Notes: generated from the letters alone by a model not told the origin. Positions 47,717 to 56,285 are shown, counted from the stretch's first letter. The stretch: 64,000 bases of DNA from Methylococcaceae bacterium UBA6146 (GCA_002422395.1 DIUY01000006.1:94273-158272), one strand, 5' to 3'. Made by a program: numbers and translations.

Positions 47717-49684
47717 ATGAAACAATTTGTATCTGTTCTTTTTGCTGCGCATAGCGTCTTTAAAAATCACGGGAAACACCGATTTACAGGCACCGTTAAT
47801 TCGGTGCGTCGGGGAGGGAACGGCCATAGCCACCCTCCTTTTACCGGACTTCTGCTTGTGCTGCCCTTGCTTACCGGATGCAGCTATTATTTTGACACCG
47901 GGCTGGAGCGGCAGTTGAGCCGCCGGGTCGAGGAGCGTTTGAGCAGTGATGAGGGCCTGCCGCTGGAGCAGCTTTCAGAAACGCCGCCGGTTAGCATTGA
48001 GCAGGCCATGCCCAAATTCAAGGAAGGCCGTCCCCGATCCGACCGCCCCCTGCCACCTGTCTTGAGCGAAGCCGAAAGGCCAACCCTGAGCGGGGCCGCA
48101 GGAGCGGATGGTAAGCTGAAGCCAAAGGTTCAGCCCGAAACCAGCAAACAGTTATCCATTGCCGAGGCAAGAACGCTGGCACTGGAGAACAATCTGGATT
48201 TAAAAATTGCCCAGATCGACCCTAAGATTGCAGCGACGGTAATCAGCCAAGAAGAAGCCAAATTTGATGATCTGATTTTCGCCCGGGCAAAATATGCCAG
48301 CAAGAACACGCCCGCTCAAAACCTCGATGTGGTGACGTTCACCCCATCCGAATCCAGCCCGCCTGACCTTAAGGGGCAAGTGGACAAGCTTACCGCCGTG
48401 CCGCAACTGACCGAAACCCTAGAGATGGACGCAGGCGTGGTCATTCCCTTGCGCACGGGGGCTAAAATTACCATCAGTGCGCCGTTTGACGAAAAAAAAC
48501 AGTTCCGGGGGGTCTCCTCTGATCAATACCTGGGTGCGCTGCGTTTTTCCATCAGCCAGCCTTTGCTGCGGGACGGGGGAATCGATAACAATGTCACCGG
48601 CATCCGCATCGCCCAGTACGAACAACAAGCAGTGGACGTGAAGACCCGCTTGCAGGCAATCCGGGTGCTGGCCGCCGTCGAACGCGCTTATTGGGCGCTG
48701 TATGTGGCCTGGGGCGAGCTGGATGTGCGCCTCCAGCAATACGAGAACGCAGCGGACAACCTAGCCATGGTTAAAAAGCGCGTAGCGGCGGGACTGACTG
48801 CGGCGGTAGAAATCAACCGTGCCGAAATCGGTGTGGCGGAGCGGATGGAAGGGCTAATCGTCACCGAAACCACGCTCAAAATTAGAGCACGCCAACTCAA
48901 ATTGTTCCTTAACGACCCCAACTTGGATCTGGACTCGCCCACCCTCCTGATCCCAGAATCCACACCAACTCTGGTCGAGTTCAAATTTGACCGTGAACAA
49001 TTGGCGCAACGCGCGCTGGCTGGGCGGCTGGAATTGCTGGAGCTAGAACTGAAACTCGCCGCCGATCTGACCAAAATCGATTATCTGCGCAACCAAACCC
49101 TGCCGATGTTTATGCTCGACTATAACTATGGCTCGCTGGGGCGCAGCCCGTCATCCTTTGGCGGCGCTTTCGATACGGCCAGCAGCGGCGATTATTCCGA
49201 CTGGTCGGTGGGTGTGCGTATGGAAATGCCGCTCACCAACGAACTGCGGCGTGCCCAGCTGGACAGGGCTGTGCAGGAACGCTTGCAGCGCCTGGTCTCC
49301 TCGCAACTGCGGGAGCTGAATGTGCGCCGGGAAATCTATGACGCATTGGATCAAGTTGGGCAGAACTGGCAACGTATCCTCGCCGCAAGGCAAAACGTCT
49401 TGCTCGCGGGGCTGAATTACGACGCCGAGTTAAAACAATTTAGCGAGGGTCTACGAACCATGACCGAGGTACTGGAAACGCTTACCCGCCTCGGCGAGGC
49501 GCAACTTCGTGAAGTGCGCGCCATTGGCGACTACCAAGTTTCCATAATCGACCTTGCTTTCGCCACCGGCACACTGTTGGGCCACAGCCGTGTGGGTTGG
49601 GGTACGCCTGCAAAAGAGAGCCTAAATGGCGCCCATACCCGCCAATTTCTGGGGGATTGGCGGGGCAGATCTGATGGCCGCTGA
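47717..49684 (+). CDS. TolC-family outer membrane protein, lipoprotein-type
   Basis: 655 aa, longer than typical TolC (about 490). After an unusual N-terminus of about 50 residues there is a lipobox-like LPLLTGC (Cys about 55); an in-frame GTG at 47804 would put the signal nearer to the start. Residues about 60-140 are a Pro-rich linker; from about 150 the TolC-type helices appear (LSIAEARTLALENNLDLKIAQIDPKIA, VKKRVAAGLTAAVEINRAEIG, and in the second repeat FSEGLRTMTEVLETLTRLGEAQLREVRAIGDYQVS). Outer membrane channel of the tripartite exporter. Confidence 0.88.
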   Translation: MKQFVSVLFAAHSVFKNHGKHRFTGTVNSVRRGGNGHSHPPFTGLLLVLPLLTGCSYYFDTGLERQLSRRVEERLSSDEGLPLEQLSETPPVSIEQAMPKFKEGRPRSDRPLPPVLSEAERPTLSGAAGADGKLKPKVQPETSKQLSIAEARTLALENNLDLKIAQIDPKIAATVISQEEAKFDDLIFARAKYASKNTPAQNLDVVTFTPSESSPPDLKGQVDKLTAVPQLTETLEMDAGVVIPLRTGAKITISAPFDEKKQFRGVSSDQYLGALRFSISQPLLRDGGIDNNVTGIRIAQYEQQAVDVKTRLQAIRVLAAVERAYWALYVAWGELDVRLQQYENAADNLAMVKKRVAAGLTAAVEINRAEIGVAERMEGLIVTETTLKIRARQLKLFLNDPNLDLDSPTLLIPESTPTLVEFKFDREQLAQRALAGRLELLELELKLAADLTKIDYLRNQTLPMFMLDYNYGSLGRSPSSFGGAFDTASSGDYSDWSVGVRMEMPLTNELRRAQLDRAVQERLQRLVSSQLRELNVRREIYDALDQVGQNWQRILAARQNVLLAGLNYDAELKQFSEGLRTMTEVLETLTRLGEAQLREVRAIGDYQVSIIDLAFATGTLLGHSRVGWGTPAKESLNGAHTRQFLGDWRGRSDGR

Positions 49685-49779
49685 CTAGACACAGCCAAGC
49701 CCAACGTTTCTTAAAACCCTAACTTACGTTCACCACGGTTTGGGTGGGTCGCTGGAGCGGGCATATTAAAGCGGTTTTG

Positions 49780-50403
49780 TTAACGGTGGCAGTGTTCGAG
49801 CCATTGTTGAAGGCCCGTAAAGGTTGCACAAGCGGCTTGCACCACTTCGTCAACCGCTGGCTGGCCGCTAAAGTGCGAATCCATAAAATGCATAAAGCTA
49901 CGCCATTCAACATCGACATTTTGGCCATAGCAGCCATAAAAGTTTAAGGCCGACCCGACTTGCGCCCCAAAGTGGTTTGACAAATGTTTGCCGATGATTC
50001 GACCGCCCAATGTCGAACCTTCCAAGACATATAAAACCCCCATTTTTTTGCCAAATGTTTCTAAGTTTGGAATATTTTGGCAGATTGGCAAATCATGGGG
50101 GTTTTTTCCGAACACCGCCAAATCCAGCTTTAGACAAGGCGTTTTTATCCGATGGCGTAGTAAAGGTTGCTGGTCGTCGGGTAAATTGCTGAACAGCAGG
50201 GGTTCAATTGCACAGAAAAAACCGTAAAAAGACCCTAGCAGCCGGCTGTATTCATCAATTTGGTAATCGTCGCTAAACAGGCGTTTGAAGCAATGGAGCT
50301 TTTCTAATTCTTTATGGGCGGAATGGGTTTTTGTTTTTAGTTCTGCCATGACATTCAGCGTTGCCGAAAGGTCATGTCCAGTTGATTCATTGCTTGTGTT
50401 CAT
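49780..50403 (-). CDS. Biliverdin-producing heme oxygenase
   Basis: 207 aa, typical bacterial HemO/BphO length. The proximal heme His is in KTHSAHKELE (His30 most likely), and the distal Gly-rich helix reads YVLEGSTLGGRIIGKHL. The enzyme opens heme at a meso carbon to give biliverdin, CO and Fe2+, with electrons usually from ferredoxin. It is divergent from the ferredoxin gene and sits at the head of the bilin cluster; a bilin reductase is found 7 kb away at 56803, so biliverdin is probably a substrate for it. A BphP phytochrome gene is not visible here. Confidence 0.93.
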   Translation of the reverse strand: MNTSNESTGHDLSATLNVMAELKTKTHSAHKELEKLHCFKRLFSDDYQIDEYSRLLGSFYGFFCAIEPLLFSNLPDDQQPLLRHRIKTPCLKLDLAVFGKNPHDLPICQNIPNLETFGKKMGVLYVLEGSTLGGRIIGKHLSNHFGAQVGSALNFYGCYGQNVDVEWRSFMHFMDSHFSGQPAVDEVVQAACATFTGLQQWLEHCHR

Positions 50404-50484
50404 GGGTGTGGTGGCGGTTAAATTATTAAATTAAGGGCGTCAATTAACGCGGGAACTGCCAAAAAATCAAAAATAACGATTTTT

Positions 50485-50512
50485 TTGCTTAATAAAAAAA
50501 TGCAGTTATTAT
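50485..50512 (+). promoter_or_regulatory. Candidate promoter for the ferredoxin-led operon
   Basis: TTGCTT and TATTAT separated by 16 bp in the A+T-rich divergent region between heme oxygenase and ferredoxin. The 160-nt gap probably also contains the heme oxygenase promoter. Confidence 0.4.
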
Positions 50513-50563
50513 ATTAGAACATACTTTTTATGCGGCCTATATTCTACTGACCAGTGGTAATTT

Positions 50564-51046
50564 GTGGAAAACTTGAAAATTAAATTCGCTGAACAAGGCC
50601 TTGACACCGTTGAATTAATGCCTGAATCCCACCTGCTTGATGCGCTGTTGGCAAGGGATATTGATGTCAAACAACTGTGTGGCCGACGTGGGTTATGCGC
50701 CACTTGCCATGTTTACATCACTAAAAACCCCGAAAACCTCACGCCCCCCACACCACGTGAAACCTTGACCCTTGCCGTATTGACCGGCGCCCGCGCTAAC
50801 AGCCGCTTGTCCTGCCAAGCGAAAATCATAGGCGATGGCGTGGAAGTGGCTCTACCGGAGGGCTTATACATTGATTCGTATGAATCGTTGGAAAAATTGA
50901 TCGGGCAGCGCACCACGGTGGCTATCATGCATCCCGTCACAAGCGAAGTGCTGGTGCCCGCAAATAAGATCATTATCCGCACCATTGTCGAAAAGCTTGA
51001 GCAATTGAATTTTGATATTGCCAAGGTCAAACACATCGGCGCTTAA
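50564..51046 (+). CDS. [2Fe-2S] ferredoxin, adrenodoxin-type, with C-terminal extension
   Basis: 160 aa, GTG start (no closer ATG; the next Met is residue 19). Cluster cysteines are Cys39, Cys45, Cys48 and Cys84, spacing CX5CX2CX35C, the adrenodoxin type, within LCGRRGLCATCHVY and RLSCQAK. Residues about 98-160 are an extra domain not found in usual ferredoxins of this size (LYIDSYESLEKLIGQRTTVA, IMHPVTSEVLVPANKIIIR). It likely supplies electrons to the heme oxygenase and bilin reductase. First gene of the + strand operon. Confidence 0.9.
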   Translation: MENLKIKFAEQGLDTVELMPESHLLDALLARDIDVKQLCGRRGLCATCHVYITKNPENLTPPTPRETLTLAVLTGARANSRLSCQAKIIGDGVEVALPEGLYIDSYESLEKLIGQRTTVAIMHPVTSEVLVPANKIIIRTIVEKLEQLNFDIAKVKHIGA

Positions 51047-51079
51047 AACGGAAAAACCTAACTAAAACATGGTGGAACT

Positions 51080-51757
51080 ATGACAATCAACGTCATCGAA
51101 GGTGGCTTTCAGGGCTATCATAATTATTATCACCCCGAAGAGTTTTTTAAAACGGATGCCACCAAGGGTGCAATCTATCTGCATGACGGTGAACGGGCGG
51201 CGAAAGTCAACGAATCGTTCATCAATGGCCTGCATTTGGGTATCGAAGAGGAAATCGGCGATTCCAGCGGCTTGCTAATGTACCAGTGTGGCCAGCAATG
51301 GGCGACATTGGACATGAAACGCTTTAACGAGCGGATGCGCCATGAGTACGGCGGCAGCAAACTCGACATTTGGCAAATGAACAAGCAATTTGTGATGGAG
51401 ACGTGGTGGTGGCCGCTGACCATCCAAGGTTTTGGCGGCTGGCACTTGACGCTTGGCGACAAAGACAACGAAGCGCTGCAAAGCAAAGGCCTGACGGTGA
51501 TTGAGCTACGCAATTCGGCAGTGGCGCAATCAATGGCGCTGGCTGGCAAGCCGGTTTGCCATATGTATGCCGGGTTGTTTTCGGGGGTGTTCTCTTTTTA
51601 TGACCGTGAAGAGCGGGGCTGTATTGAAATCCAATGCTATGCCATGGGCAATGATGTCTGCAAGTTTTTGGTGGGGCCTAGCAAACTGATGAATTCTGCG
51701 GAGTTTTGGTCTAAAGAAGGGGCGACCGCCAACGAAGTTTTGGCAAAATTGGGTTAA
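51080..51757 (+). CDS. V4R-domain protein
   Basis: 225 aa, GGTGG seven nt before the ATG. The C-terminal half is a V4R (4-vinyl reductase) domain: AVAQSMALAGKPVCHMYAGLFSGVFSFYD followed by IEIQCYAMGNDVCKFLVG, with the family Cys residues. The N-terminal half (residues 1-90) has no recognised fold; it contains KGAIYLHDGERAAKVNESFINGL. V4R domains bind small hydrophobic or tetrapyrrole-related molecules and act as sensors; BchJ is a relative. The position between ferredoxin and a phycobiliprotein-like globin makes a tetrapyrrole or bilin ligand plausible. Confidence 0.82.
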   Translation: MTINVIEGGFQGYHNYYHPEEFFKTDATKGAIYLHDGERAAKVNESFINGLHLGIEEEIGDSSGLLMYQCGQQWATLDMKRFNERMRHEYGGSKLDIWQMNKQFVMETWWWPLTIQGFGGWHLTLGDKDNEALQSKGLTVIELRNSAVAQSMALAGKPVCHMYAGLFSGVFSFYDREERGCIEIQCYAMGNDVCKFLVGPSKLMNSAEFWSKEGATANEVLAKLG

Positions 51758-51963
51758 ATCAAGGTTTGCCGCCAACTTCACCAATTAAGCGACCGATCAT
51801 AAACTCTTTAACGGAATTATCGTAAAGACTTACTCTTACGCTTTTAAAAAACTTATGACCAACCCTTACAGTTCGGCCCGGCACCCAGCAAACTTACACC
51901 GAACGGTTGCATGAGTTATTTCAGACCCTTCCTTAGTAAAATACTGTGGTAAAGACAACCGAC

Positions 51964-52620
51964 ATGACCGAAGGCTACTCGTCCCAACAACTGGATGCTT
52001 TTAAAACCACGCTGGATATTTTGGCGTCCGCCGTTTTGGGGACTTGGCAGGCTGCGACCCCGCCGACTGAAACCGATCCGGTTGAGGAAACCGCCGCCAT
52101 TGCCGAAGCCTTCGACACAAGCTTTGCAAGCCAGCAAGTTGAGCCCATCCCCGTTGCCGACATAGCGCAAAGCCCAACGGTTGCGGAGTTTTTCCAACCT
52201 TTACCTTGGCACAAACAAGCCGTCGGCCTGGCCGAACCGTCCACCGCCCAACCCCCATTTGTCCAACCCCAACTTATTGCCGCCAACGCGCGGTTAGAAA
52301 TTAGCGCGGCTTATTTTTCATCGTTGCCTTGGCATCAACAATCCGCTAGGCAAATAAGCGCACCTGAAAGCATCCCCACCGCTGTACCCCATCAAGCCCA
52401 CAGCACAGCGCAAACCGCCAGCACCCCGTTCTTTGCGGGCCTGCCTTGGCAACAGGGAAAAAGCGCTGATTTTATGGCCGCCATGAGCAATAACGATTTT
52501 ACCAGCATTGCCAATATCGCCACGCAAACGGCGATACAAGCGGCACAACGGAGTGCCGTCAAAAACCCGAAACAAGGGCCGGATAAAGCCGACCGTTTCT
52601 TTCAAGCATTGCCGTGGTGA
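51964..52620 (+). CDS. Repeat protein with four FFxxLPW-type motifs
   Basis: 218 aa from the ATG at 51964 (a GTG at 51946 is also in frame). Low-complexity, Ala/Gln/Pro-rich, apparently disordered. Four short motifs recur: AEFFQPLPWHKQ, AAYFSSLPWHQQ, TPFFAGLPWQQG and RFFQALPW, the last four residues of which lie at the very C-terminus. The spacers (about 40-60 residues) are unrelated. Repetition in a disordered protein is typical of a multivalent scaffold that binds a repeated partner pocket. I do not recognise this family. It lies 206 nt after the V4R gene and 46 nt before the phycobiliprotein-like gene. Confidence 0.75.
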   Translation: MTEGYSSQQLDAFKTTLDILASAVLGTWQAATPPTETDPVEETAAIAEAFDTSFASQQVEPIPVADIAQSPTVAEFFQPLPWHKQAVGLAEPSTAQPPFVQPQLIAANARLEISAAYFSSLPWHQQSARQISAPESIPTAVPHQAHSTAQTASTPFFAGLPWQQGKSADFMAAMSNNDFTSIANIATQTAIQAAQRSAVKNPKQGPDKADRFFQALPW

Positions 52621-52666
52621 CCCAACAACCAATAATTTTAACTCTAATTTTGTACCGGAATCGAGC

Positions 52667-53263
52667 ATGAGCGCACTGACCAATCCACCCAAGGCAAAAT
52701 TACGGGACAATCCAGAGATTGCCCAACTGTTCCGTAATGCCGAAAGCCGCCATTTAAATGATGCGGAGTACCAGCAATATCTGGCTTTATTGCCTAACAA
52801 TGCCGACCGTGTGGCGGCGGCGAAGGAAATTATGGCCAATGAATTGGCGGTAGTGACGGATAGCATTAAACAGGTCTTTTTTCTGTATCCCTTCGCCAAA
52901 TACCACCAATTGCCGAAAGACAAATGTATCCGTGATGTGTGCTACGTCAGCGCTTATGCCACGCATAGCATGTTGATGTGTGATTCCGAATGGTTCCGTG
53001 ACAAGCTATTGCTTTGGCTGAAAACTATCCTGCAGGCCTTTGCATATCCCGCCCGTGAAGAACGCCCCGGCGCGACGCCCGAACAAATGCCCCCGTACCC
53101 TGAAATCACCCGCCACGCCGACACCTTGCCAAAGCGGCAAAGAGCGGTTTATGAGACTTACGCGCGGTTACTGATGAACTATAAGCAAGTGCTGTCACCG
53201 GCGGCTTTTGCCTTGCTCGAACCGCATTTGCAACTTGCCGTAGACATACTTGCTTCAGAATGA
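52667..53263 (+). CDS. Phycobiliprotein-like globin (bilin-biosynthesis-associated globin type)
   Basis: 198 aa, ATG at 52667. The segment DKCIRDVCYVSAYATHSMLM (from residue 85) reproduces the phycobiliprotein motif around the bilin Cys84: Cys87, Arg89 and Asp90 correspond to Cys84, Arg86 and Asp87, which attach and hold the chromophore. Length (about 160-180 in phycobiliproteins) is compatible, and the predicted helix pattern fits. The next helices (WFRDKLLLWLKTILQAF, RAVYETYARLLMNYKQVLSPAAFALLEPHLQLAVDIL) also match. A further Cys (Cys92, Cys105) may be unrelated. Likely covalent or non-covalent bilin carrier in a non-photosynthetic organism. Confidence 0.8.
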   Translation: MSALTNPPKAKLRDNPEIAQLFRNAESRHLNDAEYQQYLALLPNNADRVAAAKEIMANELAVVTDSIKQVFFLYPFAKYHQLPKDKCIRDVCYVSAYATHSMLMCDSEWFRDKLLLWLKTILQAFAYPAREERPGATPEQMPPYPEITRHADTLPKRQRAVYETYARLLMNYKQVLSPAAFALLEPHLQLAVDILASE

Positions 53264-53273
53264 GTTTATAACC

Positions 53274-53951
53274 ATGACAACCCTTAATGAACCCGCCGTT
53301 TCAGCGCAACAACTCAGCGCACAAATTTTGGCAACAATTTTTGGCGAGGCGGCGCAAAACTTCGACATGACCCAAGGCACCGTTATCGGCAACACCGATG
53401 TCAGGGTCATTTATCTGTCAACCGACATCATCCATGCGATTTACAACACCCTTACCTATGAAGCCGGCAGTGCTTGGGCACTGATCTTAAAAAATTGCGG
53501 CCTCGTTTGGGGCAAGCGGGTTTGCGCCTCATTGGAAAAAGAACTGCAAGCGGTAGGCCACCAATCATTAGGCGGCTTATGTGTCGATAGTTACATCGAC
53601 TTGCTGGAAGTTTATTTCGCCAATCACGGTTGGGGCAAGATGCGCTTTTCGCTCGACGATGCCCAAAGCCACGGCGTTGTGCGGGCCAGCCTCACCAATA
53701 GCCTGTTTGCCCATACCTTAGCGGAGGTGTTTGAACCAGTCGATTACATGATCGCCGGCATGTTGCAAAGCATTTTTTCTGAAATTAGCGGCCAAGATTT
53801 GCAATGCCTGCAAATCTCTTATGGCTATGCAGGCAAGAGCACCAGTGAATTCATCATCAGCGGTGCAGCGCGGATTTCAGCATTGGAACAATTAAAAATT
53901 CAAGATATGAGCCCTAATGAAGCATTGGACCGGCTCAAAATCACCCAATAG
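53274..53951 (+). CDS. V4R-like domain protein lacking the usual cysteines
   Basis: 225 aa from the ATG at 53274 (an in-frame TTG at 53250 is less likely), 10 nt after the globin gene. Residues about 60-200 resemble V4R: AGSAWALILKNCGLVWGKRVCASLEKEL, then FEPVDYMIAGMLQSIFSEISGQDLQCLQISYGYAGKSTSEFIISG, which aligns with the terminal V4R strands but with the Cys pair replaced (Gly/Ser/Phe). A ligand-binding but metal-free variant is inferred. Together with the gene at 51080 it gives two different V4R proteins in one operon. Confidence 0.6.
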   Translation: MTTLNEPAVSAQQLSAQILATIFGEAAQNFDMTQGTVIGNTDVRVIYLSTDIIHAIYNTLTYEAGSAWALILKNCGLVWGKRVCASLEKELQAVGHQSLGGLCVDSYIDLLEVYFANHGWGKMRFSLDDAQSHGVVRASLTNSLFAHTLAEVFEPVDYMIAGMLQSIFSEISGQDLQCLQISYGYAGKSTSEFIISGAARISALEQLKIQDMSPNEALDRLKITQ

Positions 53952-55635
53952 CGGCGTGTTCCCTGAACACTACACAATTCTGGAAGTGTTACGGGATGGC
54001 CCATCCAGCACATTGTTGTTAAGTTACGATGCCGTTAGCTGCTGTGACGTGGTCATCAAGTATTTTAAGCCGTCCGCTAAAGGCGCTTATTTACGGGAAA
54101 TCCGCGCGGTGTTCGATTTGAAGCATCCTAATATGTTGCATTGTTTGGATACTTTCCATTGCACCGATGGCATGGCGTGCATCGTTTACGAATATTTGTC
54201 CGGTGGCAGTTTGTCCGGTTTATTGACAAAACAACAGCCGTTAGCACCCGTCACTATCCTCGCTTGCCTACGGTCGCTGCTGGAGGCTTTGGTTTATCTG
54301 CATGGGCTAAACCGCATTCATTGCGACATCAAGCCGGAAAATATTTTGCTGCGCCCCACAGCGGATGGGAATGTTGAATTTGTCCTGATTGATTTGGGTG
54401 CGGCTTGTTTCCTGCGCGAAGCCTTGCAAGGCCGTCACGTTACCGGAACGCCGGCATATATCGCCCCCGAACGGATCCATAACCAATTTTTTTTCAACAG
54501 CGACTTATACAGCCTAGGGGTTATCGCTTATGAAATGTGTACGGGTAAGCGGCCATTCAACGGCACAGTGGAAGAGATAACGCAGGCGAATTTAACGCAA
54601 ATCCCGTCCCTGACGGGCATCCGGCCACCAGCGTTGCGTGATTTTATTGACCATCTGTTAGTAAAGAACCCGCAACAGCGCATAGGAAACGCGGCCTTGG
54701 CGTTGTCCATGCTAAACAAAGCCAGTAAACCAACAAAACAACAGGCCTTCCCTAGCGGCACCAATGAAAACAATGGCGGCAACAGCACGTTTCCAGTCAA
54801 TGGGCAGCCGCTCACCTTGCATTGCTTCCATGTCAACGGTTTCCCGTTAGTCGCCTTGGCCTATCCGCAGCATGTGGAAATTATCAACCCCTCGCAGCCC
54901 GAATACCCCCATCAGGTTTTAGTGACGGCTTACCCGTTACAAATACTCGATAACCATAAATTCGCCTATTCGACGCCATCACGGATACAAATAGTTGATC
55001 TGGCCGACGGCAGCGAGCAATTGGTTAAGGAGCGGCTAAGTGACTTGATGACTTGGCATGTCGCCACGCCAAAACTGGTTTGGAGCGACACCTTCCATCA
55101 TTTTTATGATGACTTGCAGACTGGAGAAGTGACTTCATTTACCTTGGCGGATTATCTGTGTAACACAAAAATAGCCATTTTACCCGATAGCAGCGTGGCC
55201 ACCAGCGAAGGCCCCACCAACAACAAAATCGTATTGCGTGCCAAACACGCCAAGGTTAAACGGGAGTGGCAACTGACCGATATGGTGGTTGCTTTAGGCC
55301 ATAACGGCACCAATCTATTGGCCATGACCATGAGTTTGGGCAACCCAGCCCAGCATTCGCTTTGGTGCCTTGGGATAACCCAACTGAGCCAAAAACTGGT
55401 TTTAGAGGGACATATCAGCCAAGTCCTCTGCATCAATGGCAAAATGTTTTGGCTAACGGACAATGCTGTTTTGTCTTGCTGTGGCCTCACATTACGACCA
55501 GAAATCCTACATACCTTTGCCTTAGGTCTGTTCAAGCTTGCCGTTTCATACGATTATTGTTTTATTGCGGCAAGCCAAAAAACCGGCGACCATACATTAA
55601 TAATAACCCTTTTAAACAATCAAACCGTCACATGA
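53917..55635 (+). CDS. Serine/threonine protein kinase with C-terminal beta-propeller-like region
   Basis: 572 aa. The kinase (residues about 16-270) has Lys in VVIKYF, alphaC Glu in REIRAVF, HCDIKPENILL (HRD variant with Cys, catalytic Asp and Asn present), LIDLGAAC (DLG in place of DFG) and GTPAYIAPERI; the Gly-rich loop is weak. A Thr/Asn-rich linker (about 275-295) leads to about 280 residues of repeating strand patterns (for example FPLVALAYPQHVEIINP, HKFAYSTPSRIQIVDLADG) suggestive of a beta-propeller sensor. The start overlaps the preceding gene by 35 nt; a GTG at 53956 would avoid the overlap. Confidence 0.82.
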   Translation: MKHWTGSKSPNSGVFPEHYTILEVLRDGPSSTLLLSYDAVSCCDVVIKYFKPSAKGAYLREIRAVFDLKHPNMLHCLDTFHCTDGMACIVYEYLSGGSLSGLLTKQQPLAPVTILACLRSLLEALVYLHGLNRIHCDIKPENILLRPTADGNVEFVLIDLGAACFLREALQGRHVTGTPAYIAPERIHNQFFFNSDLYSLGVIAYEMCTGKRPFNGTVEEITQANLTQIPSLTGIRPPALRDFIDHLLVKNPQQRIGNAALALSMLNKASKPTKQQAFPSGTNENNGGNSTFPVNGQPLTLHCFHVNGFPLVALAYPQHVEIINPSQPEYPHQVLVTAYPLQILDNHKFAYSTPSRIQIVDLADGSEQLVKERLSDLMTWHVATPKLVWSDTFHHFYDDLQTGEVTSFTLADYLCNTKIAILPDSSVATSEGPTNNKIVLRAKHAKVKREWQLTDMVVALGHNGTNLLAMTMSLGNPAQHSLWCLGITQLSQKLVLEGHISQVLCINGKMFWLTDNAVLSCCGLTLRPEILHTFALGLFKLAVSYDYCFIAASQKTGDHTLIITLLNNQTVT

Positions 55636-56282
55636 GACTTTCACAACTATTTGATTACTTTAACAAAGCCGAACCACATCTTGGGACTCGACCTCTACAT
55701 TGCGTTTTTTATTCGCATATTTGGACAGTTTATTGTTTGGAAGGGCAAGGCTTGCTCAACCCCAAAACCGACATCGTTGTGGAATTGGCCACCGAATCGC
55801 ATTTTTCCCACGCCCTCGACCCGCTCAACAACCAGCGTGGAAACTTGCTCGGCTTGTTGCAACCGGGCCGCCATTTACAGCAACTGGGCTGCCGCTATCA
55901 AGGCATCGCCGCGCCAATGGTATTGGCGCCAGCGCAACCCGCCCAGATTAATGCCGTTTTATCGGCTTTAGCATTGCTAAGCACCGATCCAAGCCCCATA
56001 GAGCGGGCGGTGGTTTTGGTCAATGTCTGTGACGGCTCTGCATTTGCCGAAGCTTTCGCGTATATGAGCGAATTTTCCATTCTTTGGGATATTGCCGACT
56101 ATCCCACTGCGGCCTTGCCTGCGTTAGCCCAGGCATTGGCCGCTGGGCAATGCCTGAATGGCGGGCAGTGGGGCGGATTCCACTTATGCAACCACAAGCA
56201 ACGGCAATTGCCGGACGCACCGCAGCGGCAAGAGGCGTTGCAGCAGTTGCTCAGTGGTTTCGCCGGCCTGACCGAAGGTTAA
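55632..56282 (+). CDS. Protein of unknown function in the bilin operon
   Basis: 216 aa; its ATG overlaps the kinase stop (ATGA), so co-translated. Starts MRLSQLFDYFNKAEPHLG. Possible alpha/beta pattern: TDIVVELATESHFSHAL, RAVVLVNVCDGSAFAEAFAYMSEFS, and a C-terminal QWGGFHLCNHKQRQLP. His- and Cys-containing segments near 178-183 might bind a metal. No clear match in memory; no TM or signal peptide. Confidence 0.7.
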   Translation: MRLSQLFDYFNKAEPHLGTRPLHCVFYSHIWTVYCLEGQGLLNPKTDIVVELATESHFSHALDPLNNQRGNLLGLLQPGRHLQQLGCRYQGIAAPMVLAPAQPAQINAVLSALALLSTDPSPIERAVVLVNVCDGSAFAEAFAYMSEFSILWDIADYPTAALPALAQALAAGQCLNGGQWGGFHLCNHKQRQLPDAPQRQEALQQLLSGFAGLTEG

Positions 56283-56285
56283 GCC

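Noticed and set aside
52318..52923. 201-codon minus-strand frame across the FFxxLPW/globin genes
   Set aside because: Antisense of two genes that have clear motif repeats and a bilin-attachment motif.
55362..55631. 90-residue upstream extension of the 216-aa protein
   Set aside because: Overlaps the kinase in another frame; ATGA junction at 55632 is a better start.
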